A stretch of 56,656 bases of DNA from Clostridiales bacterium (GTDB taxonomy: Bacteria; Bacillota; Clostridia; Saccharofermentanales; Saccharofermentanaceae), in the NCBI GenBank assembly GCA_017427465.1, contig JAFRST010000011.1, positions 1 through 56,656 of the forward strand. The letters run 5' to 3'. A program made the position numbers and the translations under genes. Positions 1 to 9,311 of the stretch are shown here, piece after piece (the stretch's first letter is position 1; every line of letters starts with the position of its first letter). The notes beneath the pieces are model-generated. The model saw nothing but the letters and a program-made list of their open reading frames with translations. It made no database searches and had not been told where the DNA came from.

Positions 1-64
1 ATAATCTCGGCTTGAACACCTCGATTATAGGGAAAGGTGACTTCTTTGTATAACTTCTGTCGCG

Positions 65-81
65 CACCCGCATAGCGGGTG
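65..81. other. GC-rich hairpin at left edge
   Basis: CACCCGC-ATA-GCGGGTG is a perfect 7-bp stem with a 3-nt loop, followed by GTTTATTGT on the plus strand. It could be the terminator of a plus-strand gene lying to the left of the window, or part of a dispersed intergenic element that continues to about 135. The stretch 1-179 otherwise holds nothing I recognise as coding. Confidence 0.4.
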
Positions 82-139
82 GTTTATTGTCTCGCACGCT
101 TCGTTCCTCGCGTACTCGACGGAGTCACGTCTCCAAGAA

Positions 140-166
140 ATTAAAAGGGAGTCTCAGGCTCCCTTA
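140..166 (-). terminator. Intrinsic terminator of the NlpC/P60-like gene
   Basis: Read on the minus strand this is AAGGGAG-CCTGAGA-CTCCCTT running into TTAATTTC. It lies 14 bases past the stop codon of the minus-strand gene that ends at 180, so it fits as that gene's terminator. Confidence 0.6.
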
Positions 167-179
167 TGGTCTCTTAAAA

Positions 180-1352
180 TCACTTGAAATCCGACAGCGG
201 AATCACCTGTCCTCCGTTCAGATAATCGTAGTCGTAAATCTCATCTCCGCAGTAGAACCGCATATCCACCGCCGCATAGATCGCATATTTGAGAGTCGCT
301 ATACCGTCATCATCAAGATCGATACGTATGTTGATCTTGATAACATCCTGGTCTGTACTGCCTCCCGAATAAGGGGACTGGTCTCTCCTGACATAAACGG
401 CAAATTCAAACGTTTTATTATCTTCGTTAGGATAGATCTTGATGTTCTCCAGAGGAGACTGTGAAGACAAAGTACAGAGGCTGCTTATACGGCCGAGATA
501 TTGTGTGCACTCAGGATCCTCATATATAGAGTATGAGAATTCATTCTCTTTCTCTGCTTCGGTATCAACATAAAGACCTACCTTTGCGGGATGGTCAGTC
601 ATGGGAACGATGAGGACATAGTCGAGATACTGGACATCGCATGTAATTGACGACAGGCTCTGTTTGCAAACTTTTTCTTCAACGGAAGAAGCGTGCCACA
701 TCTTCGGAACGCCGTCTTCGATGCCTGCGAAAAAACCGATGTGGCTCCAGCAGTCATCCTTCTTGTCGTTATCCCAGAACATAATATCGCCGGGCTGTGC
801 TCCGACGTCCTCCAAGTACTCCGCCCAGTCGCCGTTGCCCCAGCCTTCAACATATTTGCGGCTGGTAAGAGACTTAACTTCGGTGTTTACGTAATGCTGG
901 TAAAGCCAGGTGACTGTCGTGCCTCCAGGTCTGTATATGCCGTACTTATCAACATAACTGCCTGCCTGCTTGGTCTCTTCGTGGTAATCGAATTTTGCCC
1001 AGTATTTTGAGCCGTGCTTTTCGAATTCATGTACTGTTCCGAATGTCATCCTTAAGACAAGACTTACGAATCCGTCACAGCCGAGATAATGTTCTGCCGA
1101 ACCGTAGTCATAAGATATACCGTTGAGTTTATCACAATTATTGAGAACTTTTTTGACCAGGTCCTCCTGGCTCATAAAGCCGTCGGGATCACCTGATCTG
1201 TCCTTAAACATGTCATAGAGAGTCGGATAAAGACTGTCAGCCTGGACCTTTTCGGGCTTTATTCCCGCGCTGACAAATCCGGCGACCATAAAGGTCACAG
1301 AGAATAACGCTAATGCCTTAACGGCATAGTTCCTTACTTTTTTAAAGCTCAT
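180..1352 (-). CDS. Secreted NlpC/P60-like cysteine peptidase
   Basis: A 390-residue exported protein. Residues 1-38 form a signal peptide (basic start, hydrophobic core, Ala-type cleavage region) with no lipobox. The middle carries an NlpC/P60-like catalytic layout: Cys92 in LGCDGFVSLVL, His204 in the WSHIGFFAG segment after a PGDIMFW stretch, and His220 in MWHASS as the likely third residue. Known members cut peptidoglycan stem peptides, so a cell-wall hydrolase role outside the membrane is inferred. The last 140 residues (beta-rich, acidic) match nothing I know and may be a binding domain. The ATG at 1352 follows GAGG with a short gap. It stands alone, convergent with nothing, and is not obviously part of the neighbouring sugar-acid genes. 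Confidence 0.7.
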   Translation of the reverse strand: MSFKKVRNYAVKALALFSVTFMVAGFVSAGIKPEKVQADSLYPTLYDMFKDRSGDPDGFMSQEDLVKKVLNNCDKLNGISYDYGSAEHYLGCDGFVSLVLRMTFGTVHEFEKHGSKYWAKFDYHEETKQAGSYVDKYGIYRPGGTTVTWLYQHYVNTEVKSLTSRKYVEGWGNGDWAEYLEDVGAQPGDIMFWDNDKKDDCWSHIGFFAGIEDGVPKMWHASSVEEKVCKQSLSSITCDVQYLDYVLIVPMTDHPAKVGLYVDTEAEKENEFSYSIYEDPECTQYLGRISSLCTLSSQSPLENIKIYPNEDNKTFEFAVYVRRDQSPYSGGSTDQDVIKINIRIDLDDDGIATLKYAIYAAVDMRFYCGDEIYDYDYLNGGQVIPLSDFK

Positions 1353-1462
1353 TCAACCTCGCTTTTTCCCCAAAGGATATTTTAGCAAGGCAAAACAGCC
1401 GTGTAAATCTTATTTGACACTGCGAATAATACGGTTCTGTGACAAATGGGCTTTGAAAAAGC

Positions 1463-2491
1463 TTATCTTTGTACTCTTCCGGACCCGTCGCCTTCGGCAA
1501 GTTTCATGACTTCTTCGATGCTTACTCTGTTGAAGTCCCCGTCGATCGTATGCTTCAGGCAGCTTGCCGCGACAGCAAACTCGAGGGCCTCCTTGTCGCT
1601 TCCTAATCTATTTAGTCCGTATATAAGTCCGCCTGCGAAAGAGTCACCTCCTCCGACACGGTCTACGATGTCATACATCTCATACTTGCGGCTTACAATG
1701 AACTCATCGCCGTTGTTAAGGGCAGCCGCCCAGAAGTTGATATCAGCGCTCTTGCTCTCTCTTAACGTGATCGCAACCTTGCTTATATTCGGATACTCAC
1801 TAAGCAATGTGTCGCTAAGTTTCTTATAGTCTTCACGGTCAAGAGTTCCGCCTGTTACATCACTTCCGCACTTTAAGCCCAGAGATTTCTGGCAGTCCTC
1901 TTCATTGGCGATAATGATGTCTGAATATGAAGTGAGTTCCTTCATTACTTCCTTGGCATCAACACCGTATTTCCAGAGGTTCTTTCTGTAGTTAAGATCG
2001 AGAGATACCGTGATGCCGCGCTTTTTCGCTTCCTTGACGGCAAGAATCGAAGCGTCCTTCGTCTCTTCAGAGATCGCAGGCGTAATGCCCGATATATGGA
2101 GCCACTTTACATCCTGATAGATCTTGTCCCAGTCGTAGCCCTCAGGCTTAAAAAGTGAGAATGCAGAATATGCCCTGTCGTAGATGACCTTGCTCGGACG
2201 CTGGTTTGCACCGGTCTCAAGATAGTAGATACCCATCCTGCCTTCGCTTCTGATGATCTTGTCAGTACCGACATTGAATCTTCTGAGCTCGCCTATGGCA
2301 GCCTGTCCTATATCATTCGAGGGAATTACCGATAAGAACTCAGCGTTAAGACCGTAGTTTGCAAGCGATACAGCGACATTCGCCTCACCGCCGCCAAAGG
2401 TAGCTTCAAGAGAAGGCGATTGCAGGAAGCGCTCTCTTCCCGGACTCTTAAGTCTTAACATCAATTCACCGAAAGTAAGATATTTACTCAT
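1463..2491 (-). CDS. kdgK: 2-keto-3-deoxygluconate kinase (PfkB family)
   Basis: A 342-residue cytoplasmic sugar kinase that phosphorylates 2-keto-3-deoxygluconate to KDPG with ATP. It starts [14 protein letters not shown], has the [15 protein letters not shown] substrate-side motif near residues 34-48, and has the PfkB signature [12 protein letters not shown] with catalytic-base Asp283. Length is normal for KdgK. The start codon overlaps the last bases of kdgA (ATGA arrangement), so the two are translationally coupled in one minus-strand operon. It supplies the penultimate step of the glucuronate route whose other enzymes (UxaC, UxuA, UxuB, KdgA) are all in this window. Other PfkB sugar kinases are possible in principle, but the coupling to the aldolase makes KdgK the best call. 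Confidence 0.92.
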   Translation of the reverse strand: MSKYLTFGELMLRLKSPGRERFLQSPSLEATFGGGEANVAVSLANYGLNAEFLSVIPSNDIGQAAIGELRRFNVGTDKIIRSEGRMGIYYLETGANQRPSKVIYDRAYSAFSLFKPEGYDWDKIYQDVKWLHISGITPAISEETKDASILAVKEAKKRGITVSLDLNYRKNLWKYGVDAKEVMKELTSYSDIIIANEEDCQKSLGLKCGSDVTGGTLDREDYKKLSDTLLSEYPNISKVAITLRESKSADINFWAAALNNGDEFIVSRKYEMYDIVDRVGGGDSFAGGLIYGLNRLGSDKEALEFAVAASCLKHTIDGDFNRVSIEEVMKLAEGDGSGRVQR

Positions 2492-3123
2492 TTTCTTGTC
2501 TCCTCAATGATCTTTATTGCATTAGCTGACAATGCTGTTATTTTATCCCAGTCGTGGTTTGCGATGTCATCTTTTTTGCATACCCAGCTTCCTCCTATTG
2601 CTGCAACGGATTTATTTGCAATAAACTCACTGAGATTTGCCTCTGACACACCGCCCGTAGGCAGGAACTTAACCTGTCCGAAGGGTGCCGACAAAGCCTT
2701 TATGGCCTTGATCCCTCCGAAAACATCAGCCGGGAAGAACTTAACCACATTAAGGCCCAGGCTTATAGCCTTCATGATCTCAGTAGGAGTGACGCATCCG
2801 GGAATTACAGGAATATCATTTTCCTGCGCCCAGCCGACAACCCCTACATCAAGGCCGGGAGATACGATAAACTTCGCTCCGTTATCCACTGCTCTTGCAG
2901 CCTGCTCAATATTGATAACAGTACCTGCGCCGACTGTCATCTCAGGAACTTCTCTGCTTATGACCGCGATCGCATCTGCTGCGCATTCAGTCCTGAACGT
3001 TATCTCCATGAAATCGATCCCGCCTTTGAGCAAAGCCTTCGCGAGCGGCACCGCGTCCTCTGTCTTATTCAATACAACTACCGGTACGATTCCGGTCTTA
3101 CAAACCTTTTCAAAAAATGTCAT
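2488..3123 (-). CDS. kdgA: KDPG/KHG aldolase
   Basis: A 211-residue class I aldolase that splits 2-keto-3-deoxy-6-phosphogluconate into pyruvate and glyceraldehyde-3-phosphate. The KDPG-aldolase motifs are intact: Glu40 in DFMEITFRT, the GAGTV segment near residue 65, and the Schiff-base Lys128 in [13 protein letters not shown] choose the ATG at 3123 because GAGGTGAT lies 4 bases upstream of it. The longer reading frame would begin at a TTG and would place this Shine-Dalgarno inside the gene. It is first gene of the kdgA-kdgK operon and divergent from uxaC, with 101 bp between start codons. Confidence 0.92.
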   Translation of the reverse strand: MTFFEKVCKTGIVPVVVLNKTEDAVPLAKALLKGGIDFMEITFRTECAADAIAVISREVPEMTVGAGTVINIEQAARAVDNGAKFIVSPGLDVGVVGWAQENDIPVIPGCVTPTEIMKAISLGLNVVKFFPADVFGGIKAIKALSAPFGQVKFLPTGGVSEANLSEFIANKSVAAIGGSWVCKKDDIANHDWDKITALSANAIKIIEETRK

Positions 3124-3146
3124 AATATCACCTCGCAATGACTAAC

Positions 3147-3175
3147 ATTCTAGCATATTTCTAATTGCGATTAAA
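3147..3175 (-). promoter_or_regulatory. Candidate kdgA promoter with weak GntR-like half site
   Basis: On the minus strand TTTAAT-17-TAGAAT precedes kdgA. The -10 (3147-3152) overlaps a sequence at 3149-3162 (TCTAGCATATTTCT) that matches the regulon palindrome ACTAGTATACTAGT at 9 of 14 positions. The -35 is poor, and the operator call is weak compared with the four sites elsewhere. The same 101-bp gap must also carry the plus-strand uxaC promoter. Confidence 0.3.
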
Positions 3176-3224
3176 GCGAAAATAAGTTATTTTATAGGTG
3201 CGAAGCAACAAAAAGAGGTGGACC

Positions 3225-4628
3225 ATGAGACTGATTAACGACAACTTCCTTTTGGAAAACGACACTGCCGTCACGCTATATAACGAATTCGCCAAAGATC
3301 TTCCGATAGTAGATTACCACTGTCACATCGAATCTTCGGAGATCGCTCTGGATAAAAATTTCAAAAACATCACCGAGCTCTGGCTTGGAGGTGACCATTA
3401 CAAGTGGCGTCTTATGAGAGCTGCCGGAATAGATGAGCGTTTTATCACAGGTGATGCTTCAGACAAAGAGAAGTTCATGATGTGGTCAAAGGCAGTAGAA
3501 TCAGCATTCGGCAATCCTCTTTACCACTGGACATGCCTCGAGCTCGCTAGATATTTCGGCATTGACGAACCTCTTACGACTCTCAATGCGGAAAGCGTCT
3601 GGGAGAAGACTAATGAGATGCTCAGCTCAGGCAAACTCTCTGCTAAGAACATAATGCAGAAATCCAATGTAGAACTCATCTGCACGACTGATGATCCCTG
3701 CGATTCTCTGGTTTATCACGGACAGATAAAGGAATCCGGCTTCGGATCAAAGGTCCTCCCTGCATTCAGACCCGATAACATTGTCGATATCGAGAAATCT
3801 TCGTTCGGCTCTTATGTCGCAAAGCTTGAAGAAGTCTCCGGCATAAAGATCAATTCTGTTGAAGACCTTAAAAACGCACTGCTCACAAGGCTTGATCACT
3901 TTGAAGCGCACGGATGTAAGCTCTCAGACCACGGTACAGAATACATCTGGTTCGGAGAGGGCTTAAGCGTTACTTCCGATGAGGTTTTCGCCAAGAAAAT
4001 GACTTCGCCTGATACCAAATTAACTAAGGAAGAACTGACTGCATATAAGACTGATCTGATGCTGTTTTTTGCGCGCGAATATGCAAAGCGAGGATGGACT
4101 ATGCAGCTTCATTTCGGATGCAAGAGAAACGTCAATTCAGTCATGCTGAATAAAGCCGGAATCAACTGCGGCTGCGACATTATCACCGGCTCATTTGACT
4201 TCGTTACTCCGCTCACCGGATATATGGATAAGCTTAACAGCGAGGGCCTTTTGCCGAAGATGATCATCTATTCGCTTAACCCTGTTGATAACACCGCAAT
4301 CGATACGCTTTGCGGAGCTTATAACGACGGCAGCATTCCGGGCAAGATCTCACACGGAGCAGCTTGGTGGTTCAACGATAATCTCCTGGGTATGGAAGAC
4401 CATCTAAAGTCTCTCTGCGCGCAGAGCTCTCTTCCCTGCTTCATGGGCATGCTTACTGATTCAAGGTGTTTCCTGTCTTACACGAGACACGAATACTTCA
4501 GAAGGATCTTCTGCAATTTCCTCGGTACTGAAGTCGGACGCGGCAGATTTCCTGATGATAAGCGCATCTTAAAGGACATCATCGAGAGAGTGTGCTACAA
4601 GAACGCGAAGGATATGCTTACTTCCTGA
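3225..4628 (+). CDS. uxaC: Uronate isomerase
   Basis: A 467-residue amidohydrolase-fold enzyme converting D-glucuronate to D-fructuronate (and galacturonate to tagaturonate). It begins MRLINDNFLL as family members do, followed by the metal-binding HxH motif at His32/His34 (DYHCHIES). Further family segments are LICTTDDPCDSL near 155, MQLHFGCKRN near 300 and the carboxy-terminal LTDSRCFLSYTRHEYFRR. The ATG at 3225 follows AGAGGTGG by 4 bases. A GTG at 3198 would add nine residues absent from the family. This is the entry step of the pathway. The gene's 3' end overlaps the convergent GH115 gene by 11 bp. Divergent kdgA-kdgK makes the region a three-gene catabolic block. Confidence 0.95.
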   Translation: MRLINDNFLLENDTAVTLYNEFAKDLPIVDYHCHIESSEIALDKNFKNITELWLGGDHYKWRLMRAAGIDERFITGDASDKEKFMMWSKAVESAFGNPLYHWTCLELARYFGIDEPLTTLNAESVWEKTNEMLSSGKLSAKNIMQKSNVELICTTDDPCDSLVYHGQIKESGFGSKVLPAFRPDNIVDIEKSSFGSYVAKLEEVSGIKINSVEDLKNALLTRLDHFEAHGCKLSDHGTEYIWFGEGLSVTSDEVFAKKMTSPDTKLTKEELTAYKTDLMLFFAREYAKRGWTMQLHFGCKRNVNSVMLNKAGINCGCDIITGSFDFVTPLTGYMDKLNSEGLLPKMIIYSLNPVDNTAIDTLCGAYNDGSIPGKISHGAAWWFNDNLLGMEDHLKSLCAQSSLPCFMGMLTDSRCFLSYTRHEYFRRIFCNFLGTEVGRGRFPDDKRILKDIIERVCYKNAKDMLTS

Positions 4629-7407
4629 TCTCTATCTTCTGCAATACTACCATTGAGTCGATAACCTTATACTCAAGGCTGTGTTTGCCTGCGCTTAAGA
4701 CAAATGATGTCTTGAGCTCGCGGCAGTTCCTGAGCACGGCTTCACTCCAGTTCTTGTCGGTTCCGTAACCTGCCATATAGCCTTCGGGGAACAGATCAAT
4801 CTTTTTAACATCCGCACCATCCAAGCTCAGGCCAAAACTCAGGTTTTTATTCTTGAAAGTATTATTCGAAGGAGCTACGAAAACAGCTGCCTCATATTCA
4901 CCGTCTTCCGGAACATAGAAATCATAAGTGACAGAAGGACCGTCAAGACCGTAATCCTTTGTAAGCGGATAGATCTTCATTGCTTTGCCTGACAGACCGT
5001 AATTGTCGATCACGAGGAATTTACTGTCACCCGGTTCGTTCTTACGGGCAAAGCTGTCGCAAAGAAGAATGAGCTTACCGCCAACCAAGCAGGGTACATC
5101 AGAAAGCTTTTTACTGTCGATAACGTTGCCACATATATGCACTCTGCGGCTGCCTGCGAAACCGATTTCTATTCTATACTCACCAACACGATTCTTATGA
5201 GTAACATCAAGTCTGTAGATACCATCGGAGATCTTGACCTTCTCTACGCTGACAAACGAATCATTTATAATGAAGAACTCCTCTTCCTTATAAGATTTAT
5301 TCAGGATATACACTTCCTTGGGTGTATTGTCCATGATATCGATGTCAGGAAGATAACAGTCACCCTCGGTGATCACCTCGGATCGTTCTAAGATCAATTC
5401 CGCTCTCGGTTCAGCTTCAGATATTTGTATCTGCGTGGCCTGAGGATAATCAGAATCCTCATCATTCCAATGCAGGAAGTTCACATGCTTTGAGCTCATC
5501 ATGTACTTCCACTTGCCGCCCAACATGTCTTCGTTATAGTAGCGGACCAGTTCTTTGTCCCGTTCGATCGTTTGGTTGATCTCATCGGCAAGATAGTTGG
5601 AAGCCGTATATTTCAAGGGTTTAACAATGTTATACAGCCCTGTGAGGATCATCATGCGTCTCAGATTTGCAGATGCAACTGCCGGGAAATATGCCAGTCC
5701 GTAGAACTTATCGTAGATATCATCAGGGATGATATTTCTGAGTTCTTCTGCTTCACTGATGATCTTTTCAGCATCGCGAAGTTCTATGAATGCTTCGTTG
5801 GAAGGGACATCGAATGTATCCGGATGAGTAGCTTCCGGTCTTCTTCTGCCGTTCAGGTTAACATAATCGTTTATCAGGTTCCCTATCTTAGAACATGTCT
5901 CAACCGGCAGTTCGGCAAACTGTGTCTTTACCCATTTTGCAAGATATTCGTCTGTCTTATTCGGCTGCTGCCAGTAATCAAAATCAAAAGCCAGATCCAT
6001 GAAGTAATTCAATGGAAGCTCAACCGGTCTTAAGTCTCCTACGTTGCAGATCCAGAGCTTGCGGATGCCATACTCATATGCTGATGTAAGCTGCTCCCAG
6101 GCTTTGGTGATCGGCGTGGAATTGACCCACTCGTAAGATATAGGATCACCGTGATAATCGAAGTGATAGTAAATACCCCAGCCTTGTTTACGGTCCTTTA
6201 TTTCAGGTGCAGGAACTGTTCTCAAGTTCGCGAAATTATCATCTGACAGTAAAAGCGTCAGATCGTCTAATCCTTCCCACTTGCAAAGGCCCTCAGCGGT
6301 CTCATCGCCATAATAGTAGTCTTCGACTTCCTTATAGAGTGCAAGAACCTTTTCGCAGCCTTCAAGGCCGTTCTCGGCAAGGATCTTCTTCTGGTCAGTT
6401 ATTGTCTTCTTGAGAAGATCGATATTGTCCTTCATCGTGGCATCTTCGCCAAGGATCTTGCTGTCGCGCTCACCACGCATACCCACAGTAATGAGATTCT
6501 TATACTTTCCGCGCGCCTTGATGGAATCAGACCAGAACTCATAAAGGCCGCGGGGATTGGTGTAATAGCTCCAGTCTTTTCCGTAGCCAACATCATTGCT
6601 GTCAGTCATCATGTGCGAGAACTCCTCACCTGCCCTTATAAGCGGCTCGTGATGCGAAGTACCCATCGTTATGCCAAGCTCATCCGCAAGCACAGCAGAA
6701 GCCTCAGGAAAGGCCTTTCCGTCGTTGTTAAAAACAGCAGACCACATGGCAGGCCACATGAAGTTTCCGCGGAGACGGAGCAACAGATCAAAGACCTTCT
6801 CATAGAATAACTCGTTAAAGTCACCGAACGCGTTGGTTACCCAGCCGCCGAGTGACGGCCAGTCATCGTTAAGGAAGAATCCTCTGTACTCGATCTTAGG
6901 TTCGCAGGAAACGACAGGAAGCAAGCCTTCATCAAATGTGATGTTCTCATTTACCAAAGGATCAACATCCGCGAAGTAATGCCAGGGGCTTACACCGATC
7001 ATCTCAGAGAGCTTATATAAGCCGTAGATGCAGCCGAGCTTGTCGCTACCTGCTATCACGAATACCTTCTTGTTTTCGAGCCCCGGGAAATCATTTACGG
7101 AAGCAAATGCATAGACTTCCTTTTTGCCGGTAACATCAGCACTATTAACAGTTGTCTTTGCAAGAAGCCTGCTTATCAGACTGCCGGAATCTTTCAGAAT
7201 TCCTGCAAAAACAAGTGTATCGGCATATGATATCTTGCCGCTTGCAATATCATCGGTTACTGCGATCCTGCAGAACTTTCGCTCGGATGAACTTACACGT
7301 TCTATATCCTTTATAACGATAGATGCTACACGCAAGATGCCCTTGTCACTGCCGTCTGTTACGATGGCGATCTTATTACCTTTAGAAAAGAACTCTGTAT
7401 TACTCAT
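4618..7407 (-). CDS. GH115 alpha-glucuronidase, apparently intracellular
   Basis: A 929-residue glycoside hydrolase family 115 protein. Known members remove (4-O-methyl)-alpha-D-glucuronic acid from glucuronoxylan or its oligosaccharides. Family hallmarks are EYRGFFLNDDWPSLGGWV near residue 165, the LLLRLRGNFMWPAMW segment near 205, GITMGTSHHEPL near 245 and the YYHFDYHGDP block near 410. A beta-rich C-terminal domain (about 780-925, GPSVTYDFYVPEDGEY) is also typical. No signal peptide or lipobox is visible, so imported aldouronates are probably cut inside the cell, feeding glucuronate straight to UxaC. The ATG at 7407 has ATGAGGT 5 bases upstream, better placed than the ATG at 7419. It lies downstream of the ABC importer genes, separated by a hairpin. 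Confidence 0.88.
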   Translation of the reverse strand: MSNTEFFSKGNKIAIVTDGSDKGILRVASIVIKDIERVSSSERKFCRIAVTDDIASGKISYADTLVFAGILKDSGSLISRLLAKTTVNSADVTGKKEVYAFASVNDFPGLENKKVFVIAGSDKLGCIYGLYKLSEMIGVSPWHYFADVDPLVNENITFDEGLLPVVSCEPKIEYRGFFLNDDWPSLGGWVTNAFGDFNELFYEKVFDLLLRLRGNFMWPAMWSAVFNNDGKAFPEASAVLADELGITMGTSHHEPLIRAGEEFSHMMTDSNDVGYGKDWSYYTNPRGLYEFWSDSIKARGKYKNLITVGMRGERDSKILGEDATMKDNIDLLKKTITDQKKILAENGLEGCEKVLALYKEVEDYYYGDETAEGLCKWEGLDDLTLLLSDDNFANLRTVPAPEIKDRKQGWGIYYHFDYHGDPISYEWVNSTPITKAWEQLTSAYEYGIRKLWICNVGDLRPVELPLNYFMDLAFDFDYWQQPNKTDEYLAKWVKTQFAELPVETCSKIGNLINDYVNLNGRRRPEATHPDTFDVPSNEAFIELRDAEKIISEAEELRNIIPDDIYDKFYGLAYFPAVASANLRRMMILTGLYNIVKPLKYTASNYLADEINQTIERDKELVRYYNEDMLGGKWKYMMSSKHVNFLHWNDEDSDYPQATQIQISEAEPRAELILERSEVITEGDCYLPDIDIMDNTPKEVYILNKSYKEEEFFIINDSFVSVEKVKISDGIYRLDVTHKNRVGEYRIEIGFAGSRRVHICGNVIDSKKLSDVPCLVGGKLILLCDSFARKNEPGDSKFLVIDNYGLSGKAMKIYPLTKDYGLDGPSVTYDFYVPEDGEYEAAVFVAPSNNTFKNKNLSFGLSLDGADVKKIDLFPEGYMAGYGTDKNWSEAVLRNCRELKTSFVLSAGKHSLEYKVIDSMVVLQKIEIRK

Positions 7408-7431
7408 AAATGACCTCATGATCTTTAATAT

Positions 7432-7472
7432 AAAGGGGGCATCCCAATGTGATTATACATCGGAATGCCCCC
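7432..7472 (-). terminator. Hairpin between solute-binding protein and GH115 genes
   Basis: On the minus strand GGGGGCATTCCGATGT pairs with ACATTGGGATGCCCCC across a short loop, followed by TTTATATT. It sits inside what would otherwise be a continuous importer-GH115 operon. It may terminate partly, or protect the 3' end of the abundant binding-protein mRNA. Confidence 0.7.
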
Positions 7473-7502
7473 GGTTTGCTTAAGACAAAAGTTTAAAGCG
7501 TA

Positions 7503-9248
7503 TTACTTACCAGTGTAAAGCTTAGCGTAGATGTCTACGAGGCCCTGGCAGTTAAGATCTTCACAAGACTTAACATATTCGTCCCACTGAGCATTAATAT
7601 CAGACTGACCTGTAACGAACTTAAGTGTCCAGGAGTTAACATTAGTGATCAACGGTGCAGCGATCAGGTTGATCTCTTCGTTCTGATCTTCTGTAGGTGC
7701 AACGCCGGGAGCAAGAGGAGGTGTATCTCTGTACTCAGCATCACGTGCAACATAATCAGCTACCGGAGGAATAAGGTTATCGGACATTTCGTCAACTGTT
7801 CCGCCGTACCAGAAGTTACCACCTGCATAACCCCACTGGAGTCTGATGTCAGTAAGTGTGCCTTCTGCGTTGTTGCCGTAGCCCAAACCACCGCAGCAGA
7901 AACCGTCCTTGAGGACCTTCTTGCCGTCAACTACATCGTAGTGAACGCCTTCAACACCCCACTTTGTGAGATCATAAGCTTCGTGAGAATAGAAGAGCCA
8001 GTCAACGAATCTGAGCATCTGGATGAAGCCATCTTCACCGAGTTCATCAAGAGCCTTCTGGGAGATCATGACACCGTTCTCAAGTCTCTCAGGAGCAACT
8101 GTGGAGTTGTTTGTTGAGCCGACAGGGATCGTGATTACATAGTTCTCGAAGTTGCCTGCGCCGAGCTGTGCTGTCATGTTCTCTTCATAGTTAGCATACT
8201 GGCCCTGGTTGATGGACATGATAGCTGTCTTGCCGCTGTAGTACTTAGCTGTAGCTGTAGCGTCATCCTGTGTGAATGTCTCGGGATCGAGGATTCCTGC
8301 AGCGATGAAGCTGTTAGCTGTTGTCAGGAACTGCTTGTAGTTGTCAGTTGTAGGCGAGAAGATGAACTTATCAGAAGCCTGGTCATATCTCATACCGTTT
8401 CCGATGTTCCAGCCTGCGTTGCAGTCATATGTTGAAGCCATAATGCCCAAGAGGTTTCCGCCGCTGCCCTGGCCGGATTCGTTTCCGCACCAGAGGTCAG
8501 ACCAGATGTAGTCGCCTTCAGAGCACATACCCTGCTTAACCATGTAAGCCTTAACAGTCTTCAAAGCATCGAGGAACTGAGCCCAGTCCCAAGTCTTCTG
8601 AAGCTCTTCAACGTCAACGCCTGCAGCGTCCCAGATATCCTTTCTGATAACGAAAGAATAGTTGATGAGGTTCTTCTCCTTCATGCCGGGGAGCTTATAG
8701 TACTTACCGTTAGCTCTTGTGATCGTCTTGATGTCGTCAGCAAGATTGTAAGTATTATAGAACTCTGTGTAATAAGGCATCTTATCAACATAGTCAGAGA
8801 TCGGAACGATAGCGCCGCCGTCTACGAATGCGGAATCGTCATAGATCTTCGGGATGATGTAAGCTGCATTACCAGCATTGATGTCGAGAGTGATGTTCTC
8901 CATGTAGTCGCCGCTATCATAGGAGATGATGTTGAGCGTAACATTTGTTCTCTGTCTGATCTGCTCGAAAACGCCCTCCGTCTTCCAAGTATCTACCATC
9001 GGATACCAGGAAGCATCACTGAAGAACATTGTATAAGTAACAGGTTCATCAGCATGGAATGTCTTACCTAAGCCATAGGTGTAAGGCAGATTTGCATCAG
9101 GATCAACAGTGGTTTCGATCTGATCGGGAATTGTTGTTGCTTCAGAGGAGCTCTCCTCTTCCGTAGTCTTGTTGCATGCAACAAAACCGGACAGCATAGA
9201 GACAGCAAGACCGATACAAGATGCTTTTTTAAGTGTTGTCGTCTTCAT
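7503..9248 (-). CDS. Sugar ABC transporter solute-binding lipoprotein (LplA-like)
   Basis: A 581-residue extracellular substrate-binding lipoprotein. The signal peptide MKTTTLKKASCIGLAVSMLSG leads into lipobox FVAC with Cys25, followed by a Thr/Ser/Glu-rich linker and a large family-1-type binding fold. The length (about 580) matches the LplA/aldouronate-binding type of oligosaccharide receptors rather than smaller MalE-like ones. The ATG at 9248 follows AAGGAAC. The upstream reading frame from 9305 lacks a signal peptide at its start. It lies 63 bp downstream of the second permease gene and 95 bp from GH115, so aldouronate oligosaccharides are the inferred ligand. Confidence 0.9.
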   Translation of the reverse strand: MKTTTLKKASCIGLAVSMLSGFVACNKTTEEESSSEATTIPDQIETTVDPDANLPYTYGLGKTFHADEPVTYTMFFSDASWYPMVDTWKTEGVFEQIRQRTNVTLNIISYDSGDYMENITLDINAGNAAYIIPKIYDDSAFVDGGAIVPISDYVDKMPYYTEFYNTYNLADDIKTITRANGKYYKLPGMKEKNLINYSFVIRKDIWDAAGVDVEELQKTWDWAQFLDALKTVKAYMVKQGMCSEGDYIWSDLWCGNESGQGSGGNLLGIMASTYDCNAGWNIGNGMRYDQASDKFIFSPTTDNYKQFLTTANSFIAAGILDPETFTQDDATATAKYYSGKTAIMSINQGQYANYEENMTAQLGAGNFENYVITIPVGSTNNSTVAPERLENGVMISQKALDELGEDGFIQMLRFVDWLFYSHEAYDLTKWGVEGVHYDVVDGKKVLKDGFCCGGLGYGNNAEGTLTDIRLQWGYAGGNFWYGGTVDEMSDNLIPPVADYVARDAEYRDTPPLAPGVAPTEDQNEEINLIAAPLITNVNSWTLKFVTGQSDINAQWDEYVKSCEDLNCQGLVDIYAKLYTGK

Positions 9249-9311
9249 AACTTGTTCCTTTCTTAAACATTTTTCTATTGCCGTGGGTTTACCCCTAAAG
9301 CACAAATTTGA

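Noticed and set aside
87..464. Plus-strand frame of 125 residues at the left edge
   Set aside because: Most of it is antisense to the NlpC/P60-like gene and its terminator. No ribosome binding site is seen.
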